Shown: piece after piece, positions 38,572 to 47,265 of the stretch
How the letters are laid out: each line of letters opens with the position of its first letter
Position numbering within the stretch: position 1 is the stretch's first letter
DNA from: Rhodanobacter sp. Soil772
GTDB lineage: Bacteria > Pseudomonadota > Gammaproteobacteria > Xanthomonadales > Rhodanobacteraceae
Length of the DNA stretch: 64,000 nt
Direction of reading: 5' to 3'
Assembly (NCBI RefSeq): GCF_001428385.1
Contig: NZ_LMSK01000001.1
Coordinates: forward strand, 1,056,185 to 1,120,184
Position numbers and translations under genes: made by a program
The notes under the pieces: model-generated
What the model saw: the letters and a program-made list of their open reading frames with translations, nothing else
Databases searched by the model: none
Told to the model about the DNA's origin: nothing

Positions 38572-40842
38572 TCAGCGCTTCGCCAGTTCCTGCGCCGCCG
38601 CCACGACCTCGGCCTCGCCCGGCAACACCAGCAGCGCCGCCCCGGCCAGCGGAGTGAAGGTATCGGCGCCGACCACCCGCGTGATCGGCGTGGCGCCGCA
38701 ACCACCTTCGACGATCGCGGTGATCACACCCTCACCCACGCCGGCACTCTTGCGGCCTTCGTCCAGCACCAGGATGCGTTTGGCCGTCTTCGCCTGTGCC
38801 GCGATGAAAGCATCGTTGAGCGGAGCCAGCCAACGCAGGTCGACCACGCGTACCTGCCAGCCCAGTTCCTTCTCGATCGTGCGCGCGGCGCGCAGCGCCA
38901 TTGGCACGCCGTTGCCGAAGGTGAACACCACCAGGTCGTTCGCCGCCTGGTTGTAGATGCGGCCTTCGCCCAGCGTCATCGCCTGATCCAGCGCCGGATA
39001 GTCGAACTGCCACTGACCGTCGCCCGTTTCGTACAAGTCCTTGGTCATGTACAGCGCGATCGGTTCGAGGAAGGCGCACACGCGGCCGTCCACCTTCGCC
39101 AGCGCCATCAGCGTGCGCAACATCATCGCCGCATCGTCGCCGCGGCTGGGGCAACCGACCACGAGGCCGGGAATGTCGCGCAGCGCGGTGATCGAGTTGT
39201 CGTTGTGGAAGTGGCCGCCAAAACCCCGCTGGTAGCCGAGCGATGCCACCCGCATCACCATCGGGTTGCGATACTGGCCGTTGGAGAAGAACTGCAGCGA
39301 CGCCGCCTCGCCGCGGATCTGGTCGCAGGCGTTGTGGAAGTACGCCAGGTACTGGATCTCCGGCAGCGGCAGCATGCCCATGTTCGCGTAACCCTGGGCC
39401 AGGCCCAGGATCATCGTTTCGTCCAGCAGCGTGTTGAACACGCGGCTGCCCTTGAAGGTCTTGTTCAGCCCCTTGGTGACGGTGTACACGCCGCCCTTCT
39501 GCGCCACGTCCTCGCCGAATAGCAGCGCCTCGGGATACTTCGCCAGCAAGTCGTGCAGGGCCTGGCCGATCTGGATCGCCAGATGCCGCGGCGGCAGGTT
39601 TTCCGGCAGCTTCGCCTCGCCGCCGAACACGGCCAGACGCTTCTTCGCGTAGTCGGCACGTGTGGCCTCGGCTTTCACCGCGGCCGGCGTGTACGGCGCC
39701 AGCGGCTTCATCACGTCTTCCAGCGAGGTCAGCCGATGGCGCGAATCCGCATCCTCGGCGGCGGCGAAGCAGCGCTTGCGGGTGGCCTCGTACAGGTTCA
39801 GCAGCTCATCCTTCGAGTACAGGCCGGACTCCAGCGCGATGCCGGCCGAACGCAGCAGCGGATCGGTCGCCTCCACCGCAAAGAGTTCTTCGATCGAGCG
39901 CCACTCGATCTCGAAGTCGGTGCCAGCGTGGCCCATCACGCGAGTGGTCTTGAGGTGCAGGAAGGTCGGCCGGCGCGTGCTGCGGCAATGTTCCACCGCG
40001 CGCTGCACCTGGGCGTAGCCTTCGGCCAGGTCGAGGCCGTCGGCGAAGAAATAATCCAGGTTCGCGCGATGCTGGTAGTTGTTCGCGATCCAGCCGCTCG
40101 GCGTCTTCACCGAGATGCCGATGCCGTTGTCCTCGCACACGAACAGCACTGGCGCCGGCAACTTCTGGTACGCCGTCCACGCCGCGGTGTTGAACGCGGT
40201 CTGTGCGGTGGCGTGGTTGCTGGAAGCATCGCCGAACGAGCAGATCGTGATGCTGTCGTCGGGAATCGGCAGCTGGTGGCCGATGCGGCGCGCCTGCTCG
40301 ATCGCCACCGCGGTGCCCAGCGCCTTGGGCAGGTGCGAGGCGATCGTCGAGGTCTGCGGCAGCACCCACAACGGCTTGCTGCCCCATACCTTGTGGCGGC
40401 CGCCGGAAGCCGGATCGTCCTTGCTGGCGGCGAAGCTCAGCGCCGAATCGACGACTGGATCCATTCCGGGAAGTTTGCGGAAGCGCTCGGCCATGAAGCC
40501 GCCGGAGCGGTAATGCAGGAACGCCGGATCGGTATGCCGAGCCAGCCTGGCCACCATCGCGTTGCCCTCGTGGCCGCTGGAACCGATCGTGTAGAACACC
40601 TTGTTCTGCACGCGCAGCACGCGCGCCATCAGGTCGAGGTGGCGCGAGATCAGCTGCGATTCCAGCAGCTCGCGAAAACCGCGCGCATCCAGCGCGCTGC
40701 CCGGCAGCACCGCCTCGCTGTCGCGCGGCGCGGCGCGCACGTCGCCCTGCCACAGCTGTACGAACTCGATGAAGTTCTGGTCGACGACCTCGGCACGGTT
40801 GAAACCCTTGTGGCGAGCGCTGATGGTGAACGGTAGGGACAT
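38572..40842 (-). CDS. Fused alpha/beta 2-oxoacid dehydrogenase E1 component
   Basis: The 756-residue protein joins an E1-alpha-type thiamine-diphosphate domain (about 1-380) to an E1-beta domain. The alpha part has YRSGGFMAERF and the cofactor loop FGDASSNHATAQTAFN. The beta part, about 415-756, runs from QIGQALHDLLAKYPEALLFG through FTFGNGVPMALRAA. This is the single-chain form of branched-chain-type E1. The cofactor motif reads GDAS where most enzymes have GDGA. No E2 or E3 gene is adjacent. I chose the ATG at 40842 (MSLPFTISARHKGF). Confidence 0.85.
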   Translation of the reverse strand: MSLPFTISARHKGFNRAEVVDQNFIEFVQLWQGDVRAAPRDSEAVLPGSALDARGFRELLESQLISRHLDLMARVLRVQNKVFYTIGSSGHEGNAMVARLARHTDPAFLHYRSGGFMAERFRKLPGMDPVVDSALSFAASKDDPASGGRHKVWGSKPLWVLPQTSTIASHLPKALGTAVAIEQARRIGHQLPIPDDSITICSFGDASSNHATAQTAFNTAAWTAYQKLPAPVLFVCEDNGIGISVKTPSGWIANNYQHRANLDYFFADGLDLAEGYAQVQRAVEHCRSTRRPTFLHLKTTRVMGHAGTDFEIEWRSIEELFAVEATDPLLRSAGIALESGLYSKDELLNLYEATRKRCFAAAEDADSRHRLTSLEDVMKPLAPYTPAAVKAEATRADYAKKRLAVFGGEAKLPENLPPRHLAIQIGQALHDLLAKYPEALLFGEDVAQKGGVYTVTKGLNKTFKGSRVFNTLLDETMILGLAQGYANMGMLPLPEIQYLAYFHNACDQIRGEAASLQFFSNGQYRNPMVMRVASLGYQRGFGGHFHNDNSITALRDIPGLVVGCPSRGDDAAMMLRTLMALAKVDGRVCAFLEPIALYMTKDLYETGDGQWQFDYPALDQAMTLGEGRIYNQAANDLVVFTFGNGVPMALRAARTIEKELGWQVRVVDLRWLAPLNDAFIAAQAKTAKRILVLDEGRKSAGVGEGVITAIVEGGCGATPITRVVGADTFTPLAGAALLVLPGEAEVVAAAQELAKR

Positions 40843-40883
40843 GGCGGTAATCGGCAAGGTAGGGGAGTGTTTTTGCAGGAAGG

Positions 40884-41486
40884 TCAATGCTGCATCGGAG
40901 TATGGCCCGGCTGAGCCTGCACGCGGTCGAGCCAGTCACGGATGTTCGGGAACACGGACAGATCGAACCCGCCATCGCCGGCGCAATGGGTGTACGCGTA
41001 CAGCGCGATGTCGGCGATGCCGTAGCGGTCGCCGACGAACCATTCGCGCCCGGCCAGATGTTGTTCCATCACGCCGAGTACCTGCGCGCCCTTCTGCAGC
41101 AGCGCGGGTACCTCGGCCTGGCGTGGATGATCGACCGGCAGCCAGCCGCGGATGAAGCGCGCCACCGCGATGCACGGCTCGTGGCTGTACTGCTCGAAGA
41201 ACAGCCACTGCAGCGTCTGCGCGCGCAGCCAGCGATCGTCCGGCAGGAACGACGTACCTTCGGCGAGGTAACAGAGAATCGCGTCGGATTCGGCCAGCCG
41301 GCGGCCGTCCTCCAGCTCCAGCAGCGGCACCTTGCCGTTCGGGTTCTTCGCCAGGTAGCCCGGCGTGCGCGTCTCGCCATGTGCGCTGTCCACGTCGACC
41401 CAGCGGTAGTCGCGGCCCGTCTGGTCCAGCAGCAGTTGCAGCTTGTAGCAGTTGCCGGAGGCACGCATGCCGTAGATCGTGATCAT
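40884..41486 (-). CDS. Glutathione S-transferase family protein
   Basis: The 200-residue protein has an N-terminal thioredoxin fold MITIYGMRASGNCYKLQLLL, with Ser10/Cys13 near the glutathione site. NPNGKVPLLELEDGRRLAES is the canonical cis-Pro and gamma-Glu-binding segment, and a helical C-terminal domain follows. It would conjugate or reduce electrophiles with glutathione. The start overlaps the upstream gene by four bases (ATGA). Confidence 0.88.
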   Translation of the reverse strand: MITIYGMRASGNCYKLQLLLDQTGRDYRWVDVDSAHGETRTPGYLAKNPNGKVPLLELEDGRRLAESDAILCYLAEGTSFLPDDRWLRAQTLQWLFFEQYSHEPCIAVARFIRGWLPVDHPRQAEVPALLQKGAQVLGVMEQHLAGREWFVGDRYGIADIALYAYTHCAGDGGFDLSVFPNIRDWLDRVQAQPGHTPMQH

Positions 41487-41980
41487 TGCCGTTCCTCGCT
41501 CAGGCGCTTCAGCAGCGCCGCACGCTGCAGATCTTTTGGACGTCCGAAACTTTCCAGCACGCGGATCTGCTCCGTCACCGCGGGAATGGGAACCGCGAGG
41601 CCGGCCACATCCAGCATGACGATCGCGTCGATCCGCACCAGCTCCCATCCGCGTTCGCCGCACAACTCGAGGCCACCCATCACTTCCACCGGCAAGCCAG
41701 GAAAAAGGAACCGGGCGAAACGCGAGCGGAAGCGATCTTCGCCGGGCGGCACATAGGTGTCATCGCGCCTTGCCTTCCAGTGCCCGATCAGGGTTTCCGC
41801 ATCGCGCACGCTGGTCAGCACATCGAGATCGGCCACCACCACCTCGGCACCGGCCAGGCGCGCCGCGGCGCTGCCGATCAGGGTCCACGGATCGCGGCAA
41901 AGGCGATGCAGGTCCGGTACCGCCGCAGCAAGTACCTCGCGCCATACCGCCACCGTGTCGACGCGGACGGATGCTTTCAT
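41483..41980 (-). CDS. Nucleotidyltransferase-fold-like protein, function unknown
   Basis: The 165-residue cytosolic product contains TLIGSAAARLAGAEVVVADL with a following DVLTS. The Gly-Ser then Asp-x-Asp pattern resembles a minimal nucleotidyltransferase active site, but the evidence is thin. The C-terminal half (LVRIDAIVMLDVAGLAVPIP) is hydrophobic and strand-like. It is coupled by ATGA overlaps to the GNAT gene upstream and the GST gene downstream. Confidence 0.55.
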   Translation of the reverse strand: MKASVRVDTVAVWREVLAAAVPDLHRLCRDPWTLIGSAAARLAGAEVVVADLDVLTSVRDAETLIGHWKARRDDTYVPPGEDRFRSRFARFLFPGLPVEVMGGLELCGERGWELVRIDAIVMLDVAGLAVPIPAVTEQIRVLESFGRPKDLQRAALLKRLSEERQ

Positions 41981-42525
41981 GACTGCGCGCGACGCCGGCG
42001 CCATTGCTCGTGCGTCTGCGCCCAGATTTCAGTCGGTGAATTCTCGTACGGCGCGGGCAGCTTGCCCGGGCCGCGGCAGCTCGAACCGAGCCGCTGCGCC
42101 AGCGCCTGCGAGGCGTGATTGTCGGGATGGATCGAATGGATCATCTCGCTCCAACCCAGTCGGTCGAACGTCCAGTCGACCGCCGCCACGCAGCCTTCCA
42201 GCGCGTAGCCCTTGCCCCAGGCAGCGCGCGCCAGGCCCCAGCCTACCTCAGTGCCGGGCCAGTCGGCCGGATGCCATGGCCCGAGCCGGCCGATCCACTG
42301 ACCGCTGCTTTTCTCGATCACCGAGAACATCGCAAAACCCTGGATCGACCAGGCACCCGCCAGGGTCAGGAAACCGCGCCAGGCGGCGGCACGCGATTGT
42401 TGGCCACCGATGAACTGCGCCGCCTCGGCGTCGGCCATGTTCGCCGCGTAGGCATCGAAATCCTCCGCCCGCGGCGGACGCAGGATCAGCCGATCGGTTT
42501 CGATGCGCAGCGAATCGAAGTCCAT
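41977..42525 (-). CDS. RimJ/RimL-like GNAT acetyltransferase
   Basis: The 182-residue product begins with LRIETDRLILRPPRAEDFDA, the usual RimJ/RimL N-terminus. The acetyl-CoA loop region is EVGWGLARAAWGKGYALEGC and a C-terminal block is HSIHPDNHASQALAQRLG. It probably acetylates an amino group on a protein or small molecule. I preferred the ATG at 42525 to a GTG at 42534 that sits too close to GGAG. It is the first gene of the coupled GNAT/nucleotidyltransferase-like/GST trio. Confidence 0.85.
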   Translation of the reverse strand: MDFDSLRIETDRLILRPPRAEDFDAYAANMADAEAAQFIGGQQSRAAAWRGFLTLAGAWSIQGFAMFSVIEKSSGQWIGRLGPWHPADWPGTEVGWGLARAAWGKGYALEGCVAAVDWTFDRLGWSEMIHSIHPDNHASQALAQRLGSSCRGPGKLPAPYENSPTEIWAQTHEQWRRRRAQS

Positions 42526-42541
42526 GCGCGCCACACTCCGC

Positions 42542-43711
42542 TCAGAATGCGTTGATGCCGGTCAGCTCGCGGCCCACCACCAGCTCGTGCACCGTTTCAG
42601 TGCCCTCGTAGGTGATCACCGATTCCAGGTTCAGTGCGTGGCGGATCGCGCCGTGCTCGGTGGTGATGCCGGCGCCGCCGAGGATGTCGCGGCACTGCCG
42701 CGCGATATCGATCGCCATGCGGCAGTTGTTCCATTTCGCCAGCGAGACCTGGGTCGGCTGCATCTTGCCGGCGTCCTTCAGACGACCGAGCTGCAGCGAC
42801 AACAGCTGCGCCGTGGTGATGCGGCGGGCCATGTCGGCCATCTTCAGCTGCACCGCCTGGTTGGAAGCAAGCGGCCGGCCGAACAGGATGCGCTCCTTCG
42901 TGTAGTCGAGCACTTCCTTGAGGCAGGCCTGGGCCGCGCCGATCGGGCCCCAGGTGATGCCGTAGCGCGCCTGGGTCAGGCAGCCCAGCGGCCCCTTCAG
43001 GCCCTTCACGTTCGGCAGCCGCGCGCTGTCCGGCACGCGCACGTTGTCGAAGAACAGCGCGCTGGTGACCGAGGCGCGCAGGCTCATCTTCTTGTGGATT
43101 TCCTGCGCCTTGAAGCCGGCCGTGTCGGTCGGCACCACGAAGCCCTGGATGCCGTCCTCGGTCTGCGCCCACACGATCGCGATGTGCGCCAGGTTGCCGT
43201 TGGTGATCCACATCTTGGCGCCGTTGATGATCCAGTCGCCGCCGTCCTTCTTGGCGTGGGTCTTCATGTTGGCTGGATCGGAACCGCCGTGCGGCTCGGT
43301 CAGGCCGAAGCAGCCGATCACCTCGCCGGCCGACATCCGCGGCAGGTAGTGTTTTTTCTGCTCCTCGCTGCCGTAGGCGTAGATCGGATACATGCACAGC
43401 GAACTCTGCACCGAGGCGAAGCTGCGCAGGCCCGAATCGCCGCGCTCCAGCTCCTGGCAGATCAGGCCGTAGCTCACGCCGTTCATGCCGGCGCCGCCGT
43501 AGGTCTCGGGAATCGTGGCGCCGAGCAGGCCGAGCGCGGCGATCTCCGGAATCAGTTCCTTCGGGAAACGGCCCTGGTCGAAGCAGTCGCCGATGATCGG
43601 CAGCACGCGCTCGTCGACGAAACGGCCGACGGTGTCCTGCACCATGCGTTCCTCGTCGGTGAGCAGCGAACGGACATCGTACAGATCGAGCGGATTCAGA
43701 CTGACAGCCAT
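42542..43711 (-). CDS. gcdH: Glutaryl-CoA dehydrogenase
   Basis: The 389-residue flavoprotein has the acyl-CoA dehydrogenase fold. FAD and substrate motifs are IGCFGLTEPHGGSDPANM and WITNGNLAHIAIVWAQ. The catalytic base is E369 in TYEGTETVHELVVG, equivalent to E370 of human GCDH. The LNPLDLYDVRSLLTDEER N-terminus is typical of GcdH, which oxidises and decarboxylates glutaryl-CoA to crotonyl-CoA in lysine and tryptophan breakdown. A -10-like TACAAT lies at 43744-43749 on the minus strand. It is divergent from a DMT permease. Confidence 0.9.
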   Translation of the reverse strand: MAVSLNPLDLYDVRSLLTDEERMVQDTVGRFVDERVLPIIGDCFDQGRFPKELIPEIAALGLLGATIPETYGGAGMNGVSYGLICQELERGDSGLRSFASVQSSLCMYPIYAYGSEEQKKHYLPRMSAGEVIGCFGLTEPHGGSDPANMKTHAKKDGGDWIINGAKMWITNGNLAHIAIVWAQTEDGIQGFVVPTDTAGFKAQEIHKKMSLRASVTSALFFDNVRVPDSARLPNVKGLKGPLGCLTQARYGITWGPIGAAQACLKEVLDYTKERILFGRPLASNQAVQLKMADMARRITTAQLLSLQLGRLKDAGKMQPTQVSLAKWNNCRMAIDIARQCRDILGGAGITTEHGAIRHALNLESVITYEGTETVHELVVGRELTGINAF

Positions 43712-43810
43712 GGGAGCTCCGGAGAGGACGCGTAAAAACCGGTATTGTAGCGCGGCCGACGATGGCCCTACGACTCCCGCCCCACGCCACTTTCCCCTGA
43801 CGAAAAACCC

Positions 43811-44686
43811 ATGTTCAAAGGTGTACTGCTCGGTTTCGCGGCATTTGCCGCCTACGCCATCAGCGACGCATTCGTGAAATCGCTGCGCGGCTCGCTGCCG
43901 GCCTACGAGGCGGTGTTCTTCGGCGCCGTGCTGGGCCTGAGCGCCCTGCCCTTCATCCGCAAGCGCGACGACCGCTGGCACGAGGTGCTGGTCGCGCAGC
44001 GCCAGGGATTGTGGCTGGTGCGCGCGCTCGCCAGTGCGGTGGGCAGCACGGCGGCGGTGATCGCCTTCACCGCGCTGCCGATGGCCGAGGCGTTCGCGCT
44101 GATCTTCCTGTTGCCGATCTTCGTCACCATCCTGTCGGTACTGGTGCTGGGGGAACACGTGGGCTGGCGCCGCTGGTCGGCGGTGGTGGCCGGTTTCATC
44201 GGCGTGCTGGTGGTGCTGCGGCCGGGCTTCCGGGTGCTCGGCCTCGGCCATCTGGCGGCGATCGTCTGCGGCCTTTGCGGCGCCGTCTCGATGATCGCCC
44301 TGCGCCTGTCCGGCTCGCACGAAAAACGCGTCACCCTGTACGGCGCCGGCGTGGTCGGCTCGATCCTGCTGACCGGCGTGCTGATGCTGCCGGCCTTCGT
44401 CTGGCCGTCCCTGCACCAATGGCTGCTCCTGCTCGGCTACGGCCTGCTGGCCGCGCTCGCCTCGGTGTTGCTGATGCTGGCCACTCAGAGGGCGCCCGCC
44501 AACCACGTCGCGCCCACCCAGTACAGCCAGATGCTGTGGGCCGTGCTGCTCGGCTATGTGCTGTTCCACGACCGCCTGGACTGGCCGATGGCGATCGGCA
44601 TCGCGATCATCCTCGGCGCCGGCCTGTTCACCTTCGTGCGCGAGGAGCAGGTCACCCGCTGGTGGCAAAAGATCCGGATGATCTGA
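43811..44686 (+). CDS. EamA/DMT family permease
   Basis: The 291-residue protein has ten predicted helices in two EamA repeats, starting MFKGVLLGFAAFAAYAISDA. The motif PMAEAFALIFLLPIFVTILS in helix 4 is typical of the S-adenosylmethionine/RhaT-like DMT group. The substrate is unknown. It is divergent from gcdH across a 99-base gap that must hold both promoters. Confidence 0.85.
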   Translation: MFKGVLLGFAAFAAYAISDAFVKSLRGSLPAYEAVFFGAVLGLSALPFIRKRDDRWHEVLVAQRQGLWLVRALASAVGSTAAVIAFTALPMAEAFALIFLLPIFVTILSVLVLGEHVGWRRWSAVVAGFIGVLVVLRPGFRVLGLGHLAAIVCGLCGAVSMIALRLSGSHEKRVTLYGAGVVGSILLTGVLMLPAFVWPSLHQWLLLLGYGLLAALASVLLMLATQRAPANHVAPTQYSQMLWAVLLGYVLFHDRLDWPMAIGIAIILGAGLFTFVREEQVTRWWQKIRMI

Positions 44687-44892
44687 CCGATCATTCCCTT
44701 GCCCCATGATTGTCCGTGGATATTCAGGCGAGAGAACCAGGTTTCCGTGCTGTTCATTTGCCGCCCATCCTGGCCAATACGTGCAACACGTCACAGGCCA
44801 CGGCAACTCGTGCCGGGCGGCAGTTCAAGCGCTAAAATCAGGCACGGAATCCACCGCGCAGGGATGCCTTCCTCTCAGCCGGAGGTATCACC

Positions 44893-45264
44893 ATGATCCG
44901 CCCAGTTCTGATTGCCCTGCTCGCAACCTTGGCACTCGATGCGCAGGCGGCACCCGACACCTGCCACATCCGTGGCACCGCCTACGACTACACCGGACAT
45001 CCGCTGCCTACGGCAGTAATCCGTTTGGTCGATCAACAAACACACCAGGTCGCCTATCGCGCAGCCGACGCGGATGCCGCATTCGCATTCGCCGATCTGC
45101 CCGTGGACGCCAGTGGTCAACGTTACCGGCTCGATGTACTGAGCCCCGCCACCGTAGTCACCGGCACCCACATCCCTACGCGCTCAGTACTTGGTATCGC
45201 GCCCGCCTTCGCCTGCGGCGCAGGCCAGAGTGTACGTGCGGACGTGCGGGTCGAAGTGCGCTGA
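44893..45264 (+). CDS. Secreted carboxypeptidase-regulatory-like domain protein
   Basis: The 123-residue product has a signal peptide (cleavage near AQAAPD) followed by one Ig-like CarboxypepD_reg module. This runs from CHIRGTAYDYTGHPLPTAVI through AFADLPVDASGQRYRLDV. A second Cys near residue 109 could form a disulphide with Cys24. The role is unknown. A TAAAAT box (44833-44838) lies 54 bases upstream and a strong GGAGGT 7 bases before the ATG. The rest of the 206-base gap before it shows nothing I can name. Confidence 0.65.
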   Translation: MIRPVLIALLATLALDAQAAPDTCHIRGTAYDYTGHPLPTAVIRLVDQQTHQVAYRAADADAAFAFADLPVDASGQRYRLDVLSPATVVTGTHIPTRSVLGIAPAFACGAGQSVRADVRVEVR

Positions 45265-45306
45265 CGCAACTGGCGGACATTCAGGCCGCGTCTCATTCGT
45301 CGAGTG

Positions 45307-46242
45307 TCAGCGGTTGCTGACCCCGTGCGGCACGTGCCCGGTCGCCACGTGCCTGCGCGCGGACTCCACGTTCGCCGGCGAGTCGTCGAAGAAGATGTCG
45401 GCGCCGAACGCGTCGAGGAACGGCCCCTTGTCGCGGCCGCCGAGGAACAGCGCCTCGTCGATGCGCACGCCCCAGCGACGCAGGGTGAGGATCACCCGCT
45501 TGTGCGCGGGCGCCGAACGGGCGGTGACCAGGGCGGTGCGGATCGGCGAGTCCTCGGCCGGGAACGCGGTCTGCAGGTGATGCAGCGCGGTGAGGAAGCC
45601 GCGGAACGGGCCGACCGACAGCGGCTCGGCGGCGTGTTCGGTTTCGCTGCGATGGAAGGCTTCCAGGCCTTCCTCGCGCGATACGCGTTCGCCTTCGTCG
45701 CCGAAGATCACGGCGTCGCCGTCGAACGCAATGCGCAGTTGCTCGCCGGCGCGCGGTGGTGCGGTGCTGGGCAGGATGGTCGCAGCGGCCACGCCGGCAG
45801 CGAGCGCGCGACCGACGTCCTCGGCGTTGGCCGAGAGGAATAGGTCGGCCTTGAACGGCGCAATGTAATCGGAAGTCGGCGCACCGCTGGTGAACGCGGC
45901 GCGGCTGATTTCCAGGCCGTAATGCTGGATCGCGTTGAAGATGCGCAGGCCGGTGTCGCCGGAGTTGCGCGACAGCAGGATCACCTCGACCGGCGGCACG
46001 TCGCCGGCCAGCTTGTTCAGCCCGAGCAGCTTCTGCACCAACGGGAAGGCCACGCCGGGCTGCAGGATCTCGTTCTCGTGGTCGATCTGGAACGCGCGGT
46101 AGGCGTCGAGGCCTTCGCGCTCGAACAACGCGTGGCTGTCGCCGAGGTCGAACAATGCGCGCGAGGAAATCGCGACCACCAGCCGGTTGTCGCCGACGGC
46201 GGCGGGATCATGGATATCGGAAGACGACACGGACGTGTTCAC
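45307..46242 (-). CDS. 5'-nucleotidase (PF06189-type)
   Basis: The 311-residue protein begins near residue 20 with LVVAISSRALFDLGDSHALF. It contains VEVILLSRNSGDTGLRIFNA, RIAFDGDAVIFGDEGE and DALFLGGRDKGPFLDAFGAD-like blocks (residues about 170-290), which are characteristic of the cytosolic 5'-nucleotidase family related to NT5C1. It would dephosphorylate nucleoside monophosphates. The apparent start is GTG at 46242 with no strong ribosome-binding site. Confidence 0.82.
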   Translation of the reverse strand: MNTSVSSSDIHDPAAVGDNRLVVAISSRALFDLGDSHALFEREGLDAYRAFQIDHENEILQPGVAFPLVQKLLGLNKLAGDVPPVEVILLSRNSGDTGLRIFNAIQHYGLEISRAAFTSGAPTSDYIAPFKADLFLSANAEDVGRALAAGVAAATILPSTAPPRAGEQLRIAFDGDAVIFGDEGERVSREEGLEAFHRSETEHAAEPLSVGPFRGFLTALHHLQTAFPAEDSPIRTALVTARSAPAHKRVILTLRRWGVRIDEALFLGGRDKGPFLDAFGADIFFDDSPANVESARRHVATGHVPHGVSNR

Positions 46243-46304
46243 GGGACAGGGCAGAAGTTGATCGACGCAAGGTCGTTGCCGGTCAATCTAGCACGCGGCC
46301 CGAT

Positions 46305-47066
46305 TCATTCCGCCGCGAACTGTTCGTCGAGGATGCGCTGTTCAAGATTGTGCTCGGGGTCGAACAACAGCCGCACGCCCTCGCCGCCGGACTGACGGAT
46401 CGCCACCGTGCGCACGTCGCGCACTTCATGGAAATCGGCGGTGGCGCTGACCGGGCGCTTGCCCGGGTCGAGCACGCGCAGGATCACCTCGGTGCGGTGC
46501 GGCAGGATCGCGCCGCGCCAGCGGCGTGGGCGGAACGGGCTGATCGGGGTGAGCGCCAGCACGTTCGCATCCAGCGGCAGGATCGGGCCGTGCGCGGACA
46601 GGTTGTAGGCGGTGGAGCCGGCCGGAGTGGCCACCATGATGCCGTCGCAGATCAGGTTCGGCAGCTTCACGGTGCCGTTGAGTTGCACTTCCAGGTGCGC
46701 GGCCTGGTTGCTCTGGCGCAGCAGCGAAACCTCGTTGAACGCCAGCGCGCTGTGCTCGTTGCCGGCCGCATCGGTGACCTCCATCTGCAGCGGGAACAGC
46801 GACGCCGTATGCGCGCGCGCGATCCGTTCCGGCAAGCCGTCGAGCCTGTGCTTGTTCATCAGGAAGCCGACCCGGCCCAGCTTCATGCCGTAGACCGGCA
46901 CTTCCAGCGCGCGATACGCATGCAGGGTGCGCAGCATGAAGCCGTCGCCGCCCAGCGCCACGATCAGCTCGGCCTGCTCCGGCGGCACGTCGCCATAGCG
47001 CTCCGCCAGTTTGCGCCGCGCCTGCTGGGCGACGCTGATGTCACTGGCGACAAAGGCAAAGCGCAT
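46305..47066 (-). CDS. nadK: NAD kinase
   Basis: The 253-residue protein has the ATP/NAD-kinase motif [14 protein letters not shown], the hinge [12 protein letters not shown] and the NAD-binding [20 protein letters not shown]. It phosphorylates NAD to NADP. Length is on the short side of the gammaproteobacterial family (about 290). It lies downstream of the glutamate dehydrogenase gene on the same strand, but a terminator and a REP doublet separate them. Confidence 0.93.
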   Translation of the reverse strand: MRFAFVASDISVAQQARRKLAERYGDVPPEQAELIVALGGDGFMLRTLHAYRALEVPVYGMKLGRVGFLMNKHRLDGLPERIARAHTASLFPLQMEVTDAAGNEHSALAFNEVSLLRQSNQAAHLEVQLNGTVKLPNLICDGIMVATPAGSTAYNLSAHGPILPLDANVLALTPISPFRPRRWRGAILPHRTEVILRVLDPGKRPVSATADFHEVRDVRTVAIRQSGGEGVRLLFDPEHNLEQRILDEQFAAE

Positions 47067-47101
47067 GGGAATCGGCCCGTGGTGGCGATCCGATCAGCTT
47101 A

Positions 47102-47177
47102 CCGTAGGAGCCCGCTGGCGGGCGATGCTCTTTCGAATCCCGACAGGAGAGCAACGCCCGCCAGCGGGCTCCTACGG
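47102..47177. repeat. REP doublet (REPIN/BIME-like inverted pair)
   Basis: Two perfect inverted 23-bp arms (47102-47124 and 47155-47177) flank a 30-base loop whose TGCTCT and AGAGCA ends also pair. Each arm contains GTAG followed by the palindrome GCCCGCTGGCGGGC, the GTAG-headed layout recognised by RAYT (TnpA-REP) proteins. It sits in the intergenic space between gdh and nadK. No RAYT gene lies in this window. Confidence 0.8.
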
Positions 47178-47201
47178 AAAGCTGCGGCTGTGCCGTAAAA
47201 C

Positions 47202-47237
47202 GAAACGCCCGGCGGCCTTGCGGGCGCCGGGCGTTTC
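47202..47237 (-). terminator. Intrinsic terminator of the NAD-glutamate dehydrogenase gene
   Basis: A perfect 13-bp GC-rich stem (47202-47214 with 47225-47237) and a 10-base loop are followed on the minus strand by GTTTTA. It begins 28 bases after the gene's stop codon. Confidence 0.8.
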
Positions 47238-47265
47238 ATACCGCTTTACGATGATGCGAGCTTGC

